Positions 53,559-64,000 of a stretch of DNA of 64,000 bases are shown one piece after another. Each line of letters begins with the position of its first letter. Within the stretch, counting starts at the first letter, position 1. Where the stretch lies: positions 558,001 to 622,000 of the forward strand of contig NZ_JBOUVX010000002.1 in the NCBI RefSeq assembly GCF_050789285.1. Direction: 5' to 3'. Below the pieces are notes generated by a model. It was not told the origin of the DNA, ran no database searches, and was given only the letters and a program-made list of their open reading frames with translations. Origin of the DNA: CAVPWP01 sp050789285 (GTDB taxonomy: Bacteria > Pseudomonadota > Alphaproteobacteria > Rhodobacterales > Rhodobacteraceae). The position numbers were made by a program, and so were the translations under genes.

Positions 53559-54547
53559 CACAGGGGCCGCGCAACCTGATCACCGATGTCCCGGGTGTCC
53601 TTGTCGGCAATGCCCGGGACGCGCGGCTGAAGTCAGGGGTGACGGTGCTGACGTCGGACCGCCCCTTCACCGCGGCGGTGCATGTCATGGGGGGCGCCCC
53701 CGGCACGCGCGAGACCGATCTTCTGTCGCCCGAAAACACAGTCGAGTCGGTCGACGCGCTGGTGCTGTCGGGCGGATCGGCCTTCGGACTCGACGCGGCC
53801 TCGGGCGTGACAGCGGCCTTGCGACGGCAAGGTCGGGGCTTCGTGGCGCGCGGGCACGCCGTGCCCATCGTGCCGGCGGCCATCCTGTTCGATCTGGCGA
53901 ACGGTGGTGACAAGGGCTGGGAGGTGTCTCCCTATGCGGCGCTGGGCGAAGCTGCCTTCGCCGCGGCGGGTCCGGCGTTCACGCTGGGGACGGCCGGCGC
54001 AGGAAGCGGCGCGATGACGGCAACGCTGAAGGGTGGTCTTGGGTCTGCCTCTGCCGTGCTTGCGGACGGAACGACGGTCGGTGCGCTTGTCGCGGTGAAT
54101 GCCATCGGCGAGGTGACCTATGGCGACGGGCCGCATTTCTGGGCGGCACCGTTCGAGATCGGGGGCGAGTTCGGCGGTCTTGGCCCGGCACCGAAGGGCC
54201 CCCCGCCGCCGATGCGGCTGAAGGGCATGGGGCCCGGAGAGGCCACGACGATCGCGATCGTGGCGACAGATGCCGCGCTGACCAAGGCGCAGGCCCGGCG
54301 TGTCGCGGTCGCCGCGCATGATGGTATCGCGCGGGCGATCGTGCCGGCGCACACGCCCCATGACGGCGACCTTGTCTTTGCCGCCGCGACCGGACGGCGG
54401 GCGCTGGTGGACCCCGCCGGCGGGGTTCTGGCGATCGGCCACGCCGCCGCGCTGTGCCTGTCGCGCGCCATCGCGCGGGCGGTTCATGCGGCAAGTGCGG
54501 AAGAGGGCGACCTGTTGCCGACCTGGCAGACGCGGTTCTCAGCCTAG
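53552..54547 (+). CDS. P1-family peptidase (DmpA/NylC-like N-terminal nucleophile hydrolase)
   Basis: 331 residues. NLITDVPGVLVGNARDARLKSGVTVL, MGGAPGTRETDLL, DALVLSGGSAFGLDAASGV and AGAGSGAMTATLKGGLGSAS are hallmarks of the DmpA/NylC group, which self-cleave and use the new N-terminal residue as nucleophile. By analogy the cut would fall before the Thr in GEATTIAIVATD near residue 231. Targets are aminopeptidase or amide substrates. The C-terminal overlap of nine bases with the next gene is convergent. Confidence 0.8.
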   Translation: MLTQGPRNLITDVPGVLVGNARDARLKSGVTVLTSDRPFTAAVHVMGGAPGTRETDLLSPENTVESVDALVLSGGSAFGLDAASGVTAALRRQGRGFVARGHAVPIVPAAILFDLANGGDKGWEVSPYAALGEAAFAAAGPAFTLGTAGAGSGAMTATLKGGLGSASAVLADGTTVGALVAVNAIGEVTYGDGPHFWAAPFEIGGEFGGLGPAPKGPPPPMRLKGMGPGEATTIAIVATDAALTKAQARRVAVAAHDGIARAIVPAHTPHDGDLVFAAATGRRALVDPAGGVLAIGHAAALCLSRAIARAVHAASAEEGDLLPTWQTRFSA

Positions 54548-55336
54548 AAGGCGGGCGATCATCTCGCTGTCCGGATTGGCAAGGCCGTCGATCACGTCGA
54601 AATGGTGGCGGCCGTCCTCGATCACCAGATCCGCGTGCGGCCAGGCCTTGGCCAGCCAGCGGGCCTGCTCGACGAAGGCCGGGCGTTCGTCCGCGCCGAC
54701 CCAGACCGTCACCGGAACCTCGCGTGGCGCAAGGCACAGGGCGGGGCTTTCCCGCGCCGCTTCGTCCGCGTCGAGGCCGAGCGTCGCGTTCATCGAGGTC
54801 TCGAGAAGCGGGCGCAGGTCGGCGACAGGCGAGATCGGCATGACCCGGGCGAGGCGGCCCAGAGCCTCGGGCGGAAGCGGCACGTCCGGGCAGAGCATCC
54901 GCGCGACGAGATGCCCGCCCGCCGAATGGCCGGTGAGGCGGATCGGACCGCCGACTCGGCTGGCGGCGTGCGCCACGGCCTGCGCGATCTCTCGGGTCAT
55001 GGCGGGAATGCGTGCATCGGGGGCAAGCGTGTACGAGGGCATCGCCACCGCCCAGCCCCGCGCCGTGGCCCCATGGGCCAGATGTGACCAGAAGCTACGG
55101 TCGAACCGCATCCAGTAGCCGCCGTGCACGAAGACGACGAGGCCCTCGGCGCGTCCGGCGGGGTGAAAGATGTCCATCTTCTGACGCTCGCCCGGGCCGT
55201 AGGGGTCGTTCAGGCGGGCGCGCCCGATCGCGGCCTCGACCTCGCGCCGGTCGCGCGCAAGCGTCGCCCATCGGTCGGGGTAGCTTGCGCCATCGGGGAT
55301 GAAGTCGCTGTTCGTGTAGGCGAGATCGTTTTTCAT
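54539..55336 (-). CDS. Alpha/beta hydrolase, esterase/kynurenine-formamidase-like
   Basis: 265 residues. VVFVHGGYWMRFDRSFWSHLA has the HGG oxyanion motif, GHSAGGH near residue 135 the nucleophile elbow, and the catalytic His is probably in DGRHHFDVIDGL near the C-terminus. HGGYW followed by a BD-FAE-like layout fits esterases and arylformamidases. ATG 55336 follows AAGG. It overlaps the end of the P1 peptidase gene by nine bases. Confidence 0.82.
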   Translation of the reverse strand: MKNDLAYTNSDFIPDGASYPDRWATLARDRREVEAAIGRARLNDPYGPGERQKMDIFHPAGRAEGLVVFVHGGYWMRFDRSFWSHLAHGATARGWAVAMPSYTLAPDARIPAMTREIAQAVAHAASRVGGPIRLTGHSAGGHLVARMLCPDVPLPPEALGRLARVMPISPVADLRPLLETSMNATLGLDADEAARESPALCLAPREVPVTVWVGADERPAFVEQARWLAKAWPHADLVIEDGRHHFDVIDGLANPDSEMIARLLG

Positions 55337-55401
55337 GCTGTCGGCCTTCTGCGGGCTTCTGTATACCTCGGCCCGATCCTTTGCCAACCGGGAGAAGACC
55401 C

Positions 55402-56877
55402 ATGCTCGACACCGTCACCGACCTTGCCTCGCGGCTGAAGGACCCGGGGCTTCTGGCGACGCAGGCCTACCTCGCGGGCGACTGGGTCGATGCCGCGGAT
55501 GGCCGGACCTTCTCGGTACGGAACCCCGCCCGCGGCGACGTCATCGCCGAGGTGGCCGACATCGGCCGGGCGCAACTGGCCCCCCTCATCGCTGCCGCCG
55601 GCGCCGCGCAGAAGGCCTGGGCCGCGCGCACCGCGAAAGAGCGGGCGAACATCCTGCGCCGCTGGTTCGACCTGATGGTCGCGAACGCCGACGATCTTGC
55701 GACGATCCTGACGGCCGAACAGGGCAAGCCGCTGGCCGAGGCCCGGGGCGAGGTTCTTTACGGCGCCTCGTTCGTCGAGTGGTTCGCCGAAGAGGCCAAG
55801 CGCATCTACGGCGAGACGATCCCCGGCCACATGCCCGACAAGCGGCTGAGCGTCCTGCGCCAGCCCATCGGGGTCGCCGCGGCGATCACGCCCTGGAACT
55901 TTCCCAACGCCATGATCACGCGCAAGGCCGCGCCGGCGCTGGCGGCGGGCTGCGCGATGCTGGTGCGTCCCGCGACGCTGACGCCGCTGTCGGCGCTTGC
56001 GCTGGGCGTTCTGGCCGAGCGTGCCGGCATTCCAAAGGGCGTCCTGTCGATCGTGCCGTCGAAATCCTCGTCCGAGATCGGCAAGGAGTTCTGCGAAAAC
56101 CCGATCGTCCGAAAGCTGACCTTCACCGGCTCGACCGAAGTCGGTCGGATCCTGCTGAAGCAGGCGGCGGATCAGGTCATGAAATGCTCGATGGAGCTGG
56201 GCGGGAATGCCCCCTTCATCGTCTTCGACGACGCCGACCTCGATGCCGCCGTCGAAGGCGCGATCGCCTGCAAGTTCCGCAACAACGGTCAGACCTGCGT
56301 CTGCGCGAACCGGCTTTACGTGCAGGATGCGGTCTATGACACCTTCGCCGAGAAACTGGCGAAGCGTCTGGGGCAGATGAAGGTGGGCGATGGCCTTGAA
56401 GGCGCCGACCTTGGCCCGCTGATCGACGCGGCGGCTGTCGAAAAGGTGCGCGAGCATATCGACGATGCCACGTCCAAGGGCGCGACCGTCTTCTACGGCG
56501 GGTCCGCCCACGAGCTTGGCGGCACCTTCTTCCAGCCGACCATCGTCACAGGTGTCACGCAGGACATGCAGGTCGCCAGCGACGAGACCTTCGGCCCGCT
56601 GGCGCCGCTGTTCCGTTTCTCGACGGAAGACGAAGTGATCGCGATGGCCAACGACACGATCTTCGGCCTTGCGTCCTATTTCTATGCCCGCGACATCGGC
56701 CGGATCACCCGCGTGAGCGAGGCGCTGGAATACGGAATCGTCGGCATCAACACCGGCATCATCTCGACCGAGGTGGCGCCCTTCGGGGGTGTCAAGCAGT
56801 CGGGACTTGGCCGGGAAGGCTCGCGTCATGGGATCGAGGATTACCTCGAGATGAAATACGTTTGCCTCTCGGTCTGA
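55402..56877 (+). CDS. Succinate-semialdehyde dehydrogenase-type ALDH (GabD-like)
   Basis: 491 residues. WNFPNAMITRKAAPALAAGC, FTGSTEVGRILLKQAADQV, MELGGNAPFIVFDDADLDAA and the catalytic Cys in NNGQTCVCANRL near residue 292 match GabD, which oxidises succinate semialdehyde to succinate with NAD(P)+. The VCANRLYVQ segment is usual in this subgroup. GGGAGAAG precedes ATG 55402. The next gene overlaps its end. No gabT lies nearby. Confidence 0.88.
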   Translation: MLDTVTDLASRLKDPGLLATQAYLAGDWVDAADGRTFSVRNPARGDVIAEVADIGRAQLAPLIAAAGAAQKAWAARTAKERANILRRWFDLMVANADDLATILTAEQGKPLAEARGEVLYGASFVEWFAEEAKRIYGETIPGHMPDKRLSVLRQPIGVAAAITPWNFPNAMITRKAAPALAAGCAMLVRPATLTPLSALALGVLAERAGIPKGVLSIVPSKSSSEIGKEFCENPIVRKLTFTGSTEVGRILLKQAADQVMKCSMELGGNAPFIVFDDADLDAAVEGAIACKFRNNGQTCVCANRLYVQDAVYDTFAEKLAKRLGQMKVGDGLEGADLGPLIDAAAVEKVREHIDDATSKGATVFYGGSAHELGGTFFQPTIVTGVTQDMQVASDETFGPLAPLFRFSTEDEVIAMANDTIFGLASYFYARDIGRITRVSEALEYGIVGINTGIISTEVAPFGGVKQSGLGREGSRHGIEDYLEMKYVCLSV

Positions 56878-57404
56878 GCCTTTTTCGGTCCGCCGTGATC
56901 GCCGCCGCCCTGACCGGGTGGGTCGGCGCGGCGTGCGCGCAGACGCCGGACGAGATCGCCTTCGCGCGGGCGCATCTCGATGCGTTGCAGAAGCGGTCGC
57001 TGCGCAGCGGCCGCGAATACTGCGGCTTCTTCGGCCGCGACCCCTCTGGAACGATCGTCGCGGTGAAGGCCCGCCCCGGGAGCGAGACGACCTGCGTCGC
57101 CTACTGGCCGCATCCGCGGATCCGTGTCTTCGCCTCCTTCCACACGCATGGCGTCTGGGACGGCGTGTCCGATGGCGAAGTGCCGTCGGTCGAGGATATC
57201 GAAGGCGACATGTCCGACGGCATCGACGGCTATGTGTCGACCCCGGGTGGACGGTTCTGGTTCATCGACGGCGATGCTGGCATCGCGCGGCAGATCTGCG
57301 GCGAAGGATGCCTGCTGAGCGATCCCGATTACGATCGCGAGGCCGAGGGTCCGGTGCCCGAGATGCTCACGCTTGACGACCTGAAGGCCCGTCAGGGCGA
57401 GTGA
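56862..57404 (+). CDS. Exported JAMM-like protein (DUF4329 type)
   Basis: 180 residues from TTG 56862, overlapping the ALDH by 16 bp; GTG 56895 is an alternative but would shorten the signal peptide LFRSAVIAAALTGWVGAACA. REYCGFFGRDPSG near residue 53, then FHTHG near residue 95 and SVEDIEGD near residue 108, resemble the JAMM/MPN motif E...HxH...SxxD, with the spacer longer than usual. It may be a zinc peptidase, but DUF4329 activity is not established. Confidence 0.65.
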   Translation: MPLGLSLFRSAVIAAALTGWVGAACAQTPDEIAFARAHLDALQKRSLRSGREYCGFFGRDPSGTIVAVKARPGSETTCVAYWPHPRIRVFASFHTHGVWDGVSDGEVPSVEDIEGDMSDGIDGYVSTPGGRFWFIDGDAGIARQICGEGCLLSDPDYDREAEGPVPEMLTLDDLKARQGE

Positions 57405-57487
57405 CGCCCCCGCGTTTCCGTCCCGCCCCTCCGAAGAGCCGGTTTCAGGTGGCCCGCAACGCGGCACTCGGTGCCAGAATGCCGTCG

Positions 57488-57799
57488 TCAGCGGCGTGGC
57501 ACGCTGAAGAGGATCCAGCCGTCCAGGCGGCCGACCTCTCGTCCGCCGGTCTCGAAGGTGAAAAGCCCCGGGTCCGTGCCCGGCGGGCAAGCGACCAGGT
57601 CGGCGGCGTCATCGAGGAACTGGTTCGTGAAGGCGCTTTCCCCGGCGCGGCGGCACAGATCGCCCTCGCTGCGGTAACCTGCGCCGAAAAGTGGCAGTTC
57701 GGCCGGAACCGTCGCGCCCTGGCCGGTCTCGGGCGCGGACACGACGCAGGCGGACAGGGCAAGGGTCGCAGACGTCGCGACGAGAATCGAACGGCGCAA
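57488..57799 (-). CDS. Small lipoprotein, unknown function
   Basis: 103 residues. RRSILVATSATLALSAC is a signal peptide with lipobox LSAC; the mature part has AGYRSEGDLCRRAGESAFTNQFLDDAADLVACPPG with two further Cys. No family recognised. TTG 57799 is the start, seven bases after GGAG. It sits between two oppositely facing features; carB lies 63 bp downstream on its right in the same strand. Confidence 0.7.
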   Translation of the reverse strand: MRRSILVATSATLALSACVVSAPETGQGATVPAELPLFGAGYRSEGDLCRRAGESAFTNQFLDDAADLVACPPGTDPGLFTFETGGREVGRLDGWILFSVPRR

Positions 57800-57862
57800 T
57801 GGAAATCTCCTCTACCTCGGATGCGGGCAGTCTAGCAGACCCACGCCGGCGCGAAAGCCGGC

Positions 57863-61132
<3,270 letters not shown>

Positions 61133-61261
61133 CGTGGCCCCCCGGGCTGGCAAATTGTCGTGGGTTATAGGGATGGGGGCGGCAGGCGCAAGGCCTCAGG
61201 CGCCTTGCCAGTGTCCCGGGGAAGGCTAGGCTGTGGTCCGGGGCGCATATCGGAGTCGCGG

Positions 61262-61591
61262 ATGACCTGGGTCTATCTTGCCATCGCCATCACGGCGGAA
61301 GTCATCGCGACGGCCGCGCTCAAGGCCACGGACGGGTTCACGCGGCTGGGGCCGACGGTCGTTTCCCTTACGGGCTATGTCGTAGCCTTCTACTTTCTCG
61401 CGATCGTGCTGCGCACCATTCCCGTGGGCATCGCCTATGCGATCTGGGCCGGGGCCGGGGTGGCGCTGGTCGCGCTGATCGGTCTGGTCGTCTATGGCCA
61501 GAAGCTCGATCTGGCCGCCGTGGTCGGGATCACGCTGATCGTTGCGGGGGTTGTCGTGCTCAACACGCTGTCGGACAGCGTCCGGCACTGA
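61262..61591 (+). CDS. SMR-family multidrug efflux protein (EmrE-like)
   Basis: 109 residues, four membrane helices. The essential membrane Glu is at residue 13 (AIAITAEVIATAALKATDGF); YAIWAGAGVALVALIG and LIVAGVVVLNTLSD are SMR features. It exports cationic drugs in exchange for protons, working as an antiparallel dimer. It is divergent from carB and followed four bases later by a CPBP gene. Confidence 0.9.
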   Translation: MTWVYLAIAITAEVIATAALKATDGFTRLGPTVVSLTGYVVAFYFLAIVLRTIPVGIAYAIWAGAGVALVALIGLVVYGQKLDLAAVVGITLIVAGVVVLNTLSDSVRH

Positions 61592-61595
61592 CAAG

Positions 61596-62249
61596 ATGCG
61601 CGTCGTCCCGTCGCGCCGACGCCTTGCGGTGGAATTCGCGGGCCTTTTCGTGGTGGCGCCCGTCGTTCTGGCCGTGTTCCTTCCGCCATCCGCGATGTTT
61701 CCGGCGCTCTTTGCCGTCACGGGTGCGGGGCTTCTTCTGCTGCATCGCACCCCCGGGTTTCGTTGGCGCGAGCTTTTGCGGGGCGCGGACCGGATCGGAT
61801 GGGGGCGCGTCGTGGCGCTGGCGCTTGCCACCGCGGCGGTTGGCTATGGCGTCGTGCAGGCCACAGCGCCCGCCTCGTTCCTTGCCCTTCCGCGCCGCAA
61901 TCCGCAGCTTCTGCTGATGATCGCGGCGTTTTATCCGGTGCTTTCGGCCCTCCCTCAGGAAATCGTGTTCCGGCCGCTGTTCTTCCGCAGGTACGGCGCG
62001 CTGCTTCCCCAGGGCCGTGTGGCGCAGATCCTGATGAACGCCGCCGTCTTCGCGCTCGCGCATCTGATGTACTGGAACTGGATCGTCGCCGCGATGACCT
62101 TTGCCGGTGGTCTGGCCTTCGCCTGGTCCTATCGGGTGCGCGGAAACTTCCCCGAGGCCGTCGTGACGCACAGCATCGCCGGCGTGATTCTTTTCGCGTT
62201 GGGCCTGGGGGTCTTCTTCTATTCGGGCAACGTCGAGCGGCCGTTCTAG
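61596..62249 (+). CDS. CPBP-family intramembrane metalloprotease-like protein
   Basis: 217 residues, about six membrane helices. ALPQEIVFRPLFFRRYGALL near residue 123 is a variant of the EExxxR motif (first Glu replaced by Gln), with FALAHLMYWNW and the late HSIAGVILFALGLG giving the other conserved His. CPBP/Abi members process prenylated or bacteriocin-related substrates, but the Gln raises doubt about activity. ATG 61596 is the start. Confidence 0.78.
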   Translation: MRVVPSRRRLAVEFAGLFVVAPVVLAVFLPPSAMFPALFAVTGAGLLLLHRTPGFRWRELLRGADRIGWGRVVALALATAAVGYGVVQATAPASFLALPRRNPQLLLMIAAFYPVLSALPQEIVFRPLFFRRYGALLPQGRVAQILMNAAVFALAHLMYWNWIVAAMTFAGGLAFAWSYRVRGNFPEAVVTHSIAGVILFALGLGVFFYSGNVERPF

Positions 62250-62941
62250 GCCAGGCCGGCCATCGCCGCCGCGCGGACGTTCGCCGCGATGAGCTTCGTC
62301 CGCGCTTCGGCCCCGATCCCTGCATCAAGCGCGATGCGGATCTCGGGCGCCTGCGCCATGAGCTTGCGCAGCGCCTCGGCGGGGACAGCGAAGATGCGGC
62401 CGGGTTCGGTAAGCGTGACCGTCGCGATCGCCGGACTGCCGCTTGCGACGCCCAGTTCGCCCACCAGGGCTCCGGCCTTGCAGTCGGCCACCTCGCGCCC
62501 GCCCACCACGACAGAGGCGCGCCCCTCTGCAAGGTAGACCAGCGCGGGGACAGGCGCGCCTTCCTCGGTGAACACGGTTCCCGCCTCGGCCTCGCGCCAG
62601 TCTCCGGCGGCGAAGACCCGGCGGGCGAGGTAGGGTTCCAGACCCGGAAGCTTGGCGTCGAGAAACTGCCGCTCGTCCGTCGAGAAGCGCAGGCCGCTTG
62701 TCAGGAAGTAGTAGCGTGCAAGCCCCACGATGCTGAGGGCGATCCAGCTTGTCTCGATCGTCGCGGACCAAAGGTTGAAGCTGCCCATGAGCGAGGTCAG
62801 CATCAGCGACGACGCAAGGAGGTTCAGCGCCGGGTAGGCGTATCCCCTGTTGTTCAGCAGCCCCAGTTGCAGGGCGCCGTAGGACCCAAGATATAAGGAA
62901 GCGCCAAGGACGCCGGCGATGTCGTGGATGATCGGTGCCAT
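62246..62941 (-). CDS. Membrane protein with CBU_0592-like helices and a cNMP-binding domain
   Basis: 231 residues. The first 80 residues form three helices (IAGVLGASLYLGSYGALQLG, YAYPALNLLASSLMLTSLMG, WIALSIVGLARYYFL). The rest is a cyclic-nucleotide-binding beta-barrel (GTVFTEEGAPVPALVYLAEGRASVVVGG, GALVGELGVASGSPAIATVTL), with a phosphate-binding GELGVASGSPAIAT cassette. Its end overlaps the CPBP gene by four bases in convergent orientation. Confidence 0.75.
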   Translation of the reverse strand: MAPIIHDIAGVLGASLYLGSYGALQLGLLNNRGYAYPALNLLASSLMLTSLMGSFNLWSATIETSWIALSIVGLARYYFLTSGLRFSTDERQFLDAKLPGLEPYLARRVFAAGDWREAEAGTVFTEEGAPVPALVYLAEGRASVVVGGREVADCKAGALVGELGVASGSPAIATVTLTEPGRIFAVPAEALRKLMAQAPEIRIALDAGIGAEARTKLIAANVRAAAMAGLA

Positions 62942-62997
62942 CAGGGGCGCCCCTCACGGTCACCGGGCTGAGGCCGACTCGGCTTCATGATCGATTA

Positions 62998-63017
62998 TCC
63001 CGCGCCGTTTTGCGGGA
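62998..63017 (-). terminator. Hairpin downstream of the cfa-type gene
   Basis: TCCCGC and GCGGGA form a 6-bp stem with an 8-base loop, 52 bp after the stop of the cyclopropane synthase gene on the minus strand. Only TAATC follows, so the signal is weak. Confidence 0.35.
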
Positions 63018-63069
63018 CTATGTGCTGGACGCCCTGAAGCAGGCAAGCGCAGTCGCCAGTCGCGGAGGG

Positions 63070-64000
63070 TCACTCGGCGGCGTGGCGCATCACGTCGGCA
63101 TCGGCGCGATAAAGATAGTCGCGGGTCAGCGGCACGGCATCCTGTCGGTGCGCCAGTTGCACCTGGAAGACACATTGCCGGCCATGGCGAAAGGTCTGTT
63201 CGCAGGCGACAAGATAATACTTCCACATCCGGCAGAACCGTTCGTCGTAAAGTCGGGCCGCCTCGTCGATCCGCGCCACAAACCGGTCGTACCAGCGGCG
63301 CAGCGTCTCGGCGTAGTGAAGGCGCAGGTATTCGATGTCCGTGGTGTAGAGGTCCTCTTTCTCGATGGCGCCGATCATCTCGGACATCGAGGGCACATAG
63401 CCTCCCGGGAAGATGTACTTCTCGATCCAGGGGCTGGTGTAGCTGGGCGGCGCGGTCCGACCGATCGTGTGGATAAGGGCGACGCCGCCGGGGGCGAGGC
63501 GATCGTGCACGGTTCGGAAGTATTCGCGGTAATGCGGCAGGCCGACGTGTTCGAACATGCCGACAGACACGATGCGGTCGAAGGTTTCATCCACGTCCCG
63601 ATAGTCCGTCAGCCGAAAGTCGATGCGTTCGGCAAGGCCAGCCGCCCGTGCGCGCGCGGTCGCGATCTTGTGCTGCTCTTCGCTAAGCGTGACGCCCACG
63701 ACCCGCGCGCCATAATCCCGCGCCAGCGTAAGGCCCATGCCGCCCCAGCCACAGCCGATGTCGAGGACGCGCATCCCCGGCTCGATCAGAAGCTTGCCCG
63801 CGATGTGATGCTTCTTGGCCTCCTGCGCTTCGTCCAGGGTCATGTCCGGCCGCGCGAAATAGGCGCAAGAATATTGCTTGTCGGCATCCAGAAAGAGATC
63901 GTAAAGCGCCGCGGACAGGTCGTAGTGATGGGCCACGTTCCGCCGCGCGCGGGCCGCCGGATTGAACTGCCGAAGGCGGCGCGACAGGTGGCGGGACGCT
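63070..64000 (-). CDS. cfa: Cyclopropane-fatty-acyl-phospholipid synthase (5' end outside window)
   Basis: The frame runs off the right edge, so only about 310 C-terminal residues are present. The conserved entry ARRNVAHHYDLSAALYDLFLD is seen in part, then YSCAYFARPDMTLDEAQ, SAM motif LDIGCGWGGMGLTLARDYGARVVGVTLSEEQ, VSVGMFEHVG, HTIGRTAPP and the C-terminal RMWKYYLVACEQTFRHGRQCVFQVQLAHRQ. It adds a methylene group from S-adenosylmethionine to membrane unsaturated fatty acids. A GTG at 63936 opens an apparent shorter frame but is internal. Confidence 0.9.
   Translation of the reverse strand, partial: ASRHLSRRLRQFNPAARARRNVAHHYDLSAALYDLFLDADKQYSCAYFARPDMTLDEAQEAKKHHIAGKLLIEPGMRVLDIGCGWGGMGLTLARDYGARVVGVTLSEEQHKIATARARAAGLAERIDFRLTDYRDVDETFDRIVSVGMFEHVGLPHYREYFRTVHDRLAPGGVALIHTIGRTAPPSYTSPWIEKYIFPGGYVPSMSEMIGAIEKEDLYTTDIEYLRLHYAETLRRWYDRFVARIDEAARLYDERFCRMWKYYLVACEQTFRHGRQCVFQVQLAHRQDAVPLTRDYLYRADADVMRHAAE

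Noticed and set aside
62943..62954. AGGGGCGCCCCT palindrome just before the cNMP-binding protein gene
   Set aside because: The self-complementary 12-mer leaves only a 4-base loop with 4-bp arms, and includes the likely SD; it is probably chance in G+C-rich DNA.

Overview
The window is an ordinary, gene-dense stretch of a high-GC alphaproteobacterial chromosome, almost certainly Rhodobacterales/Rhodobacteraceae (Rhodobacter/roseobacter type). Pointers are the F0 cluster in the order atpI-atpB-atpE-atpX-atpF, a 78-residue c subunit, a glycolate oxidase glcDEF cluster, a bacterial ALDH16 next to deoC, several small proteins I associate with this family (DUF1523, DUF1285, zf-CHCC), and G+C-rich intergenic hairpin repeats. 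No tRNA, rRNA, CRISPR array, insertion sequence, prophage or plasmid function was seen. Genes are tightly packed, many sharing ATGA, GTGA or TGATG overlaps, and no gap longer than about 265 bp lacks a gene.

Layout. 1-5.3 kb: a glycosyltransferase cut by the left edge, a sulfotransferase, nth and a PfkB-type (adenosine) kinase, an AraC-MGMT fusion, and an OmpA-family lipoprotein. 5.4-9.8 kb: an FCD-type GntR regulator, a dihydropyrimidinase-like amidohydrolase, a glyoxalase-fold protein and a TPR protein. 9.9-12.6 kb: the F0 ATP synthase operon (minus) with a strong terminator. 12.8-16.7 kb: ArsR regulator, outer-membrane barrel, kinase-fold protein, LysR regulator and glycosyltransferase. 16.8-22.2 kb: an RNA-structured leader followed by ffh, GNAT, chorismate mutase, rpsP, a 58-aa protein and rimM; wrbA interrupts on the other strand, then trmD. 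22.2-30.6 kb: ABC ATPase, zinc-finger protein, membrane protein, polA, YjbR and YdeI-like proteins, a bestrophin-like membrane protein, a cation efflux protein and DUF proteins. 30.7-37.5 kb: a four-gene MoxR/DUF58/BatA-DUF4159/GATase-like operon. 38-42 kb: glcDEF. 42-44.6 kb: three tandem exported trypsin-fold proteases. 44.6-45.3 kb: an Hsp20 gene with a heat-shock promoter and a ROSE RNA thermometer. 45.3-51.8 kb: exported phytase-like protein, rpe, and deoC with ALDH16. 51.8-57.8 kb: DUF1523, SDR, P1 peptidase, alpha/beta hydrolase, succinate-semialdehyde dehydrogenase, a secreted JAMM-like protein and a lipoprotein. 57.9-64 kb: carB, an SMR transporter, a CPBP protein, a membrane cNMP-binding protein, and a cyclopropane-fatty-acid synthase cut by the right edge.

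The most informative regulatory signals are three. A shared operator ATTGGT-N11-ACC(A/G)AT lies just upstream of both the GntR regulator gene (5.4 kb) and glcD (38 kb), suggesting that this regulator controls itself and glycolate oxidation. A perfect palindrome TTGACC-AATT-GGTCAA overlaps a plausible deoC promoter. The ibpA-type gene has a sigma32-like promoter leading into a three-hairpin ROSE element. I found no complete undescribed system; the best candidates for new biology are the ffh leader RNA, the protease trio with a shared C-terminal motif, and the secreted JAMM-like protein.
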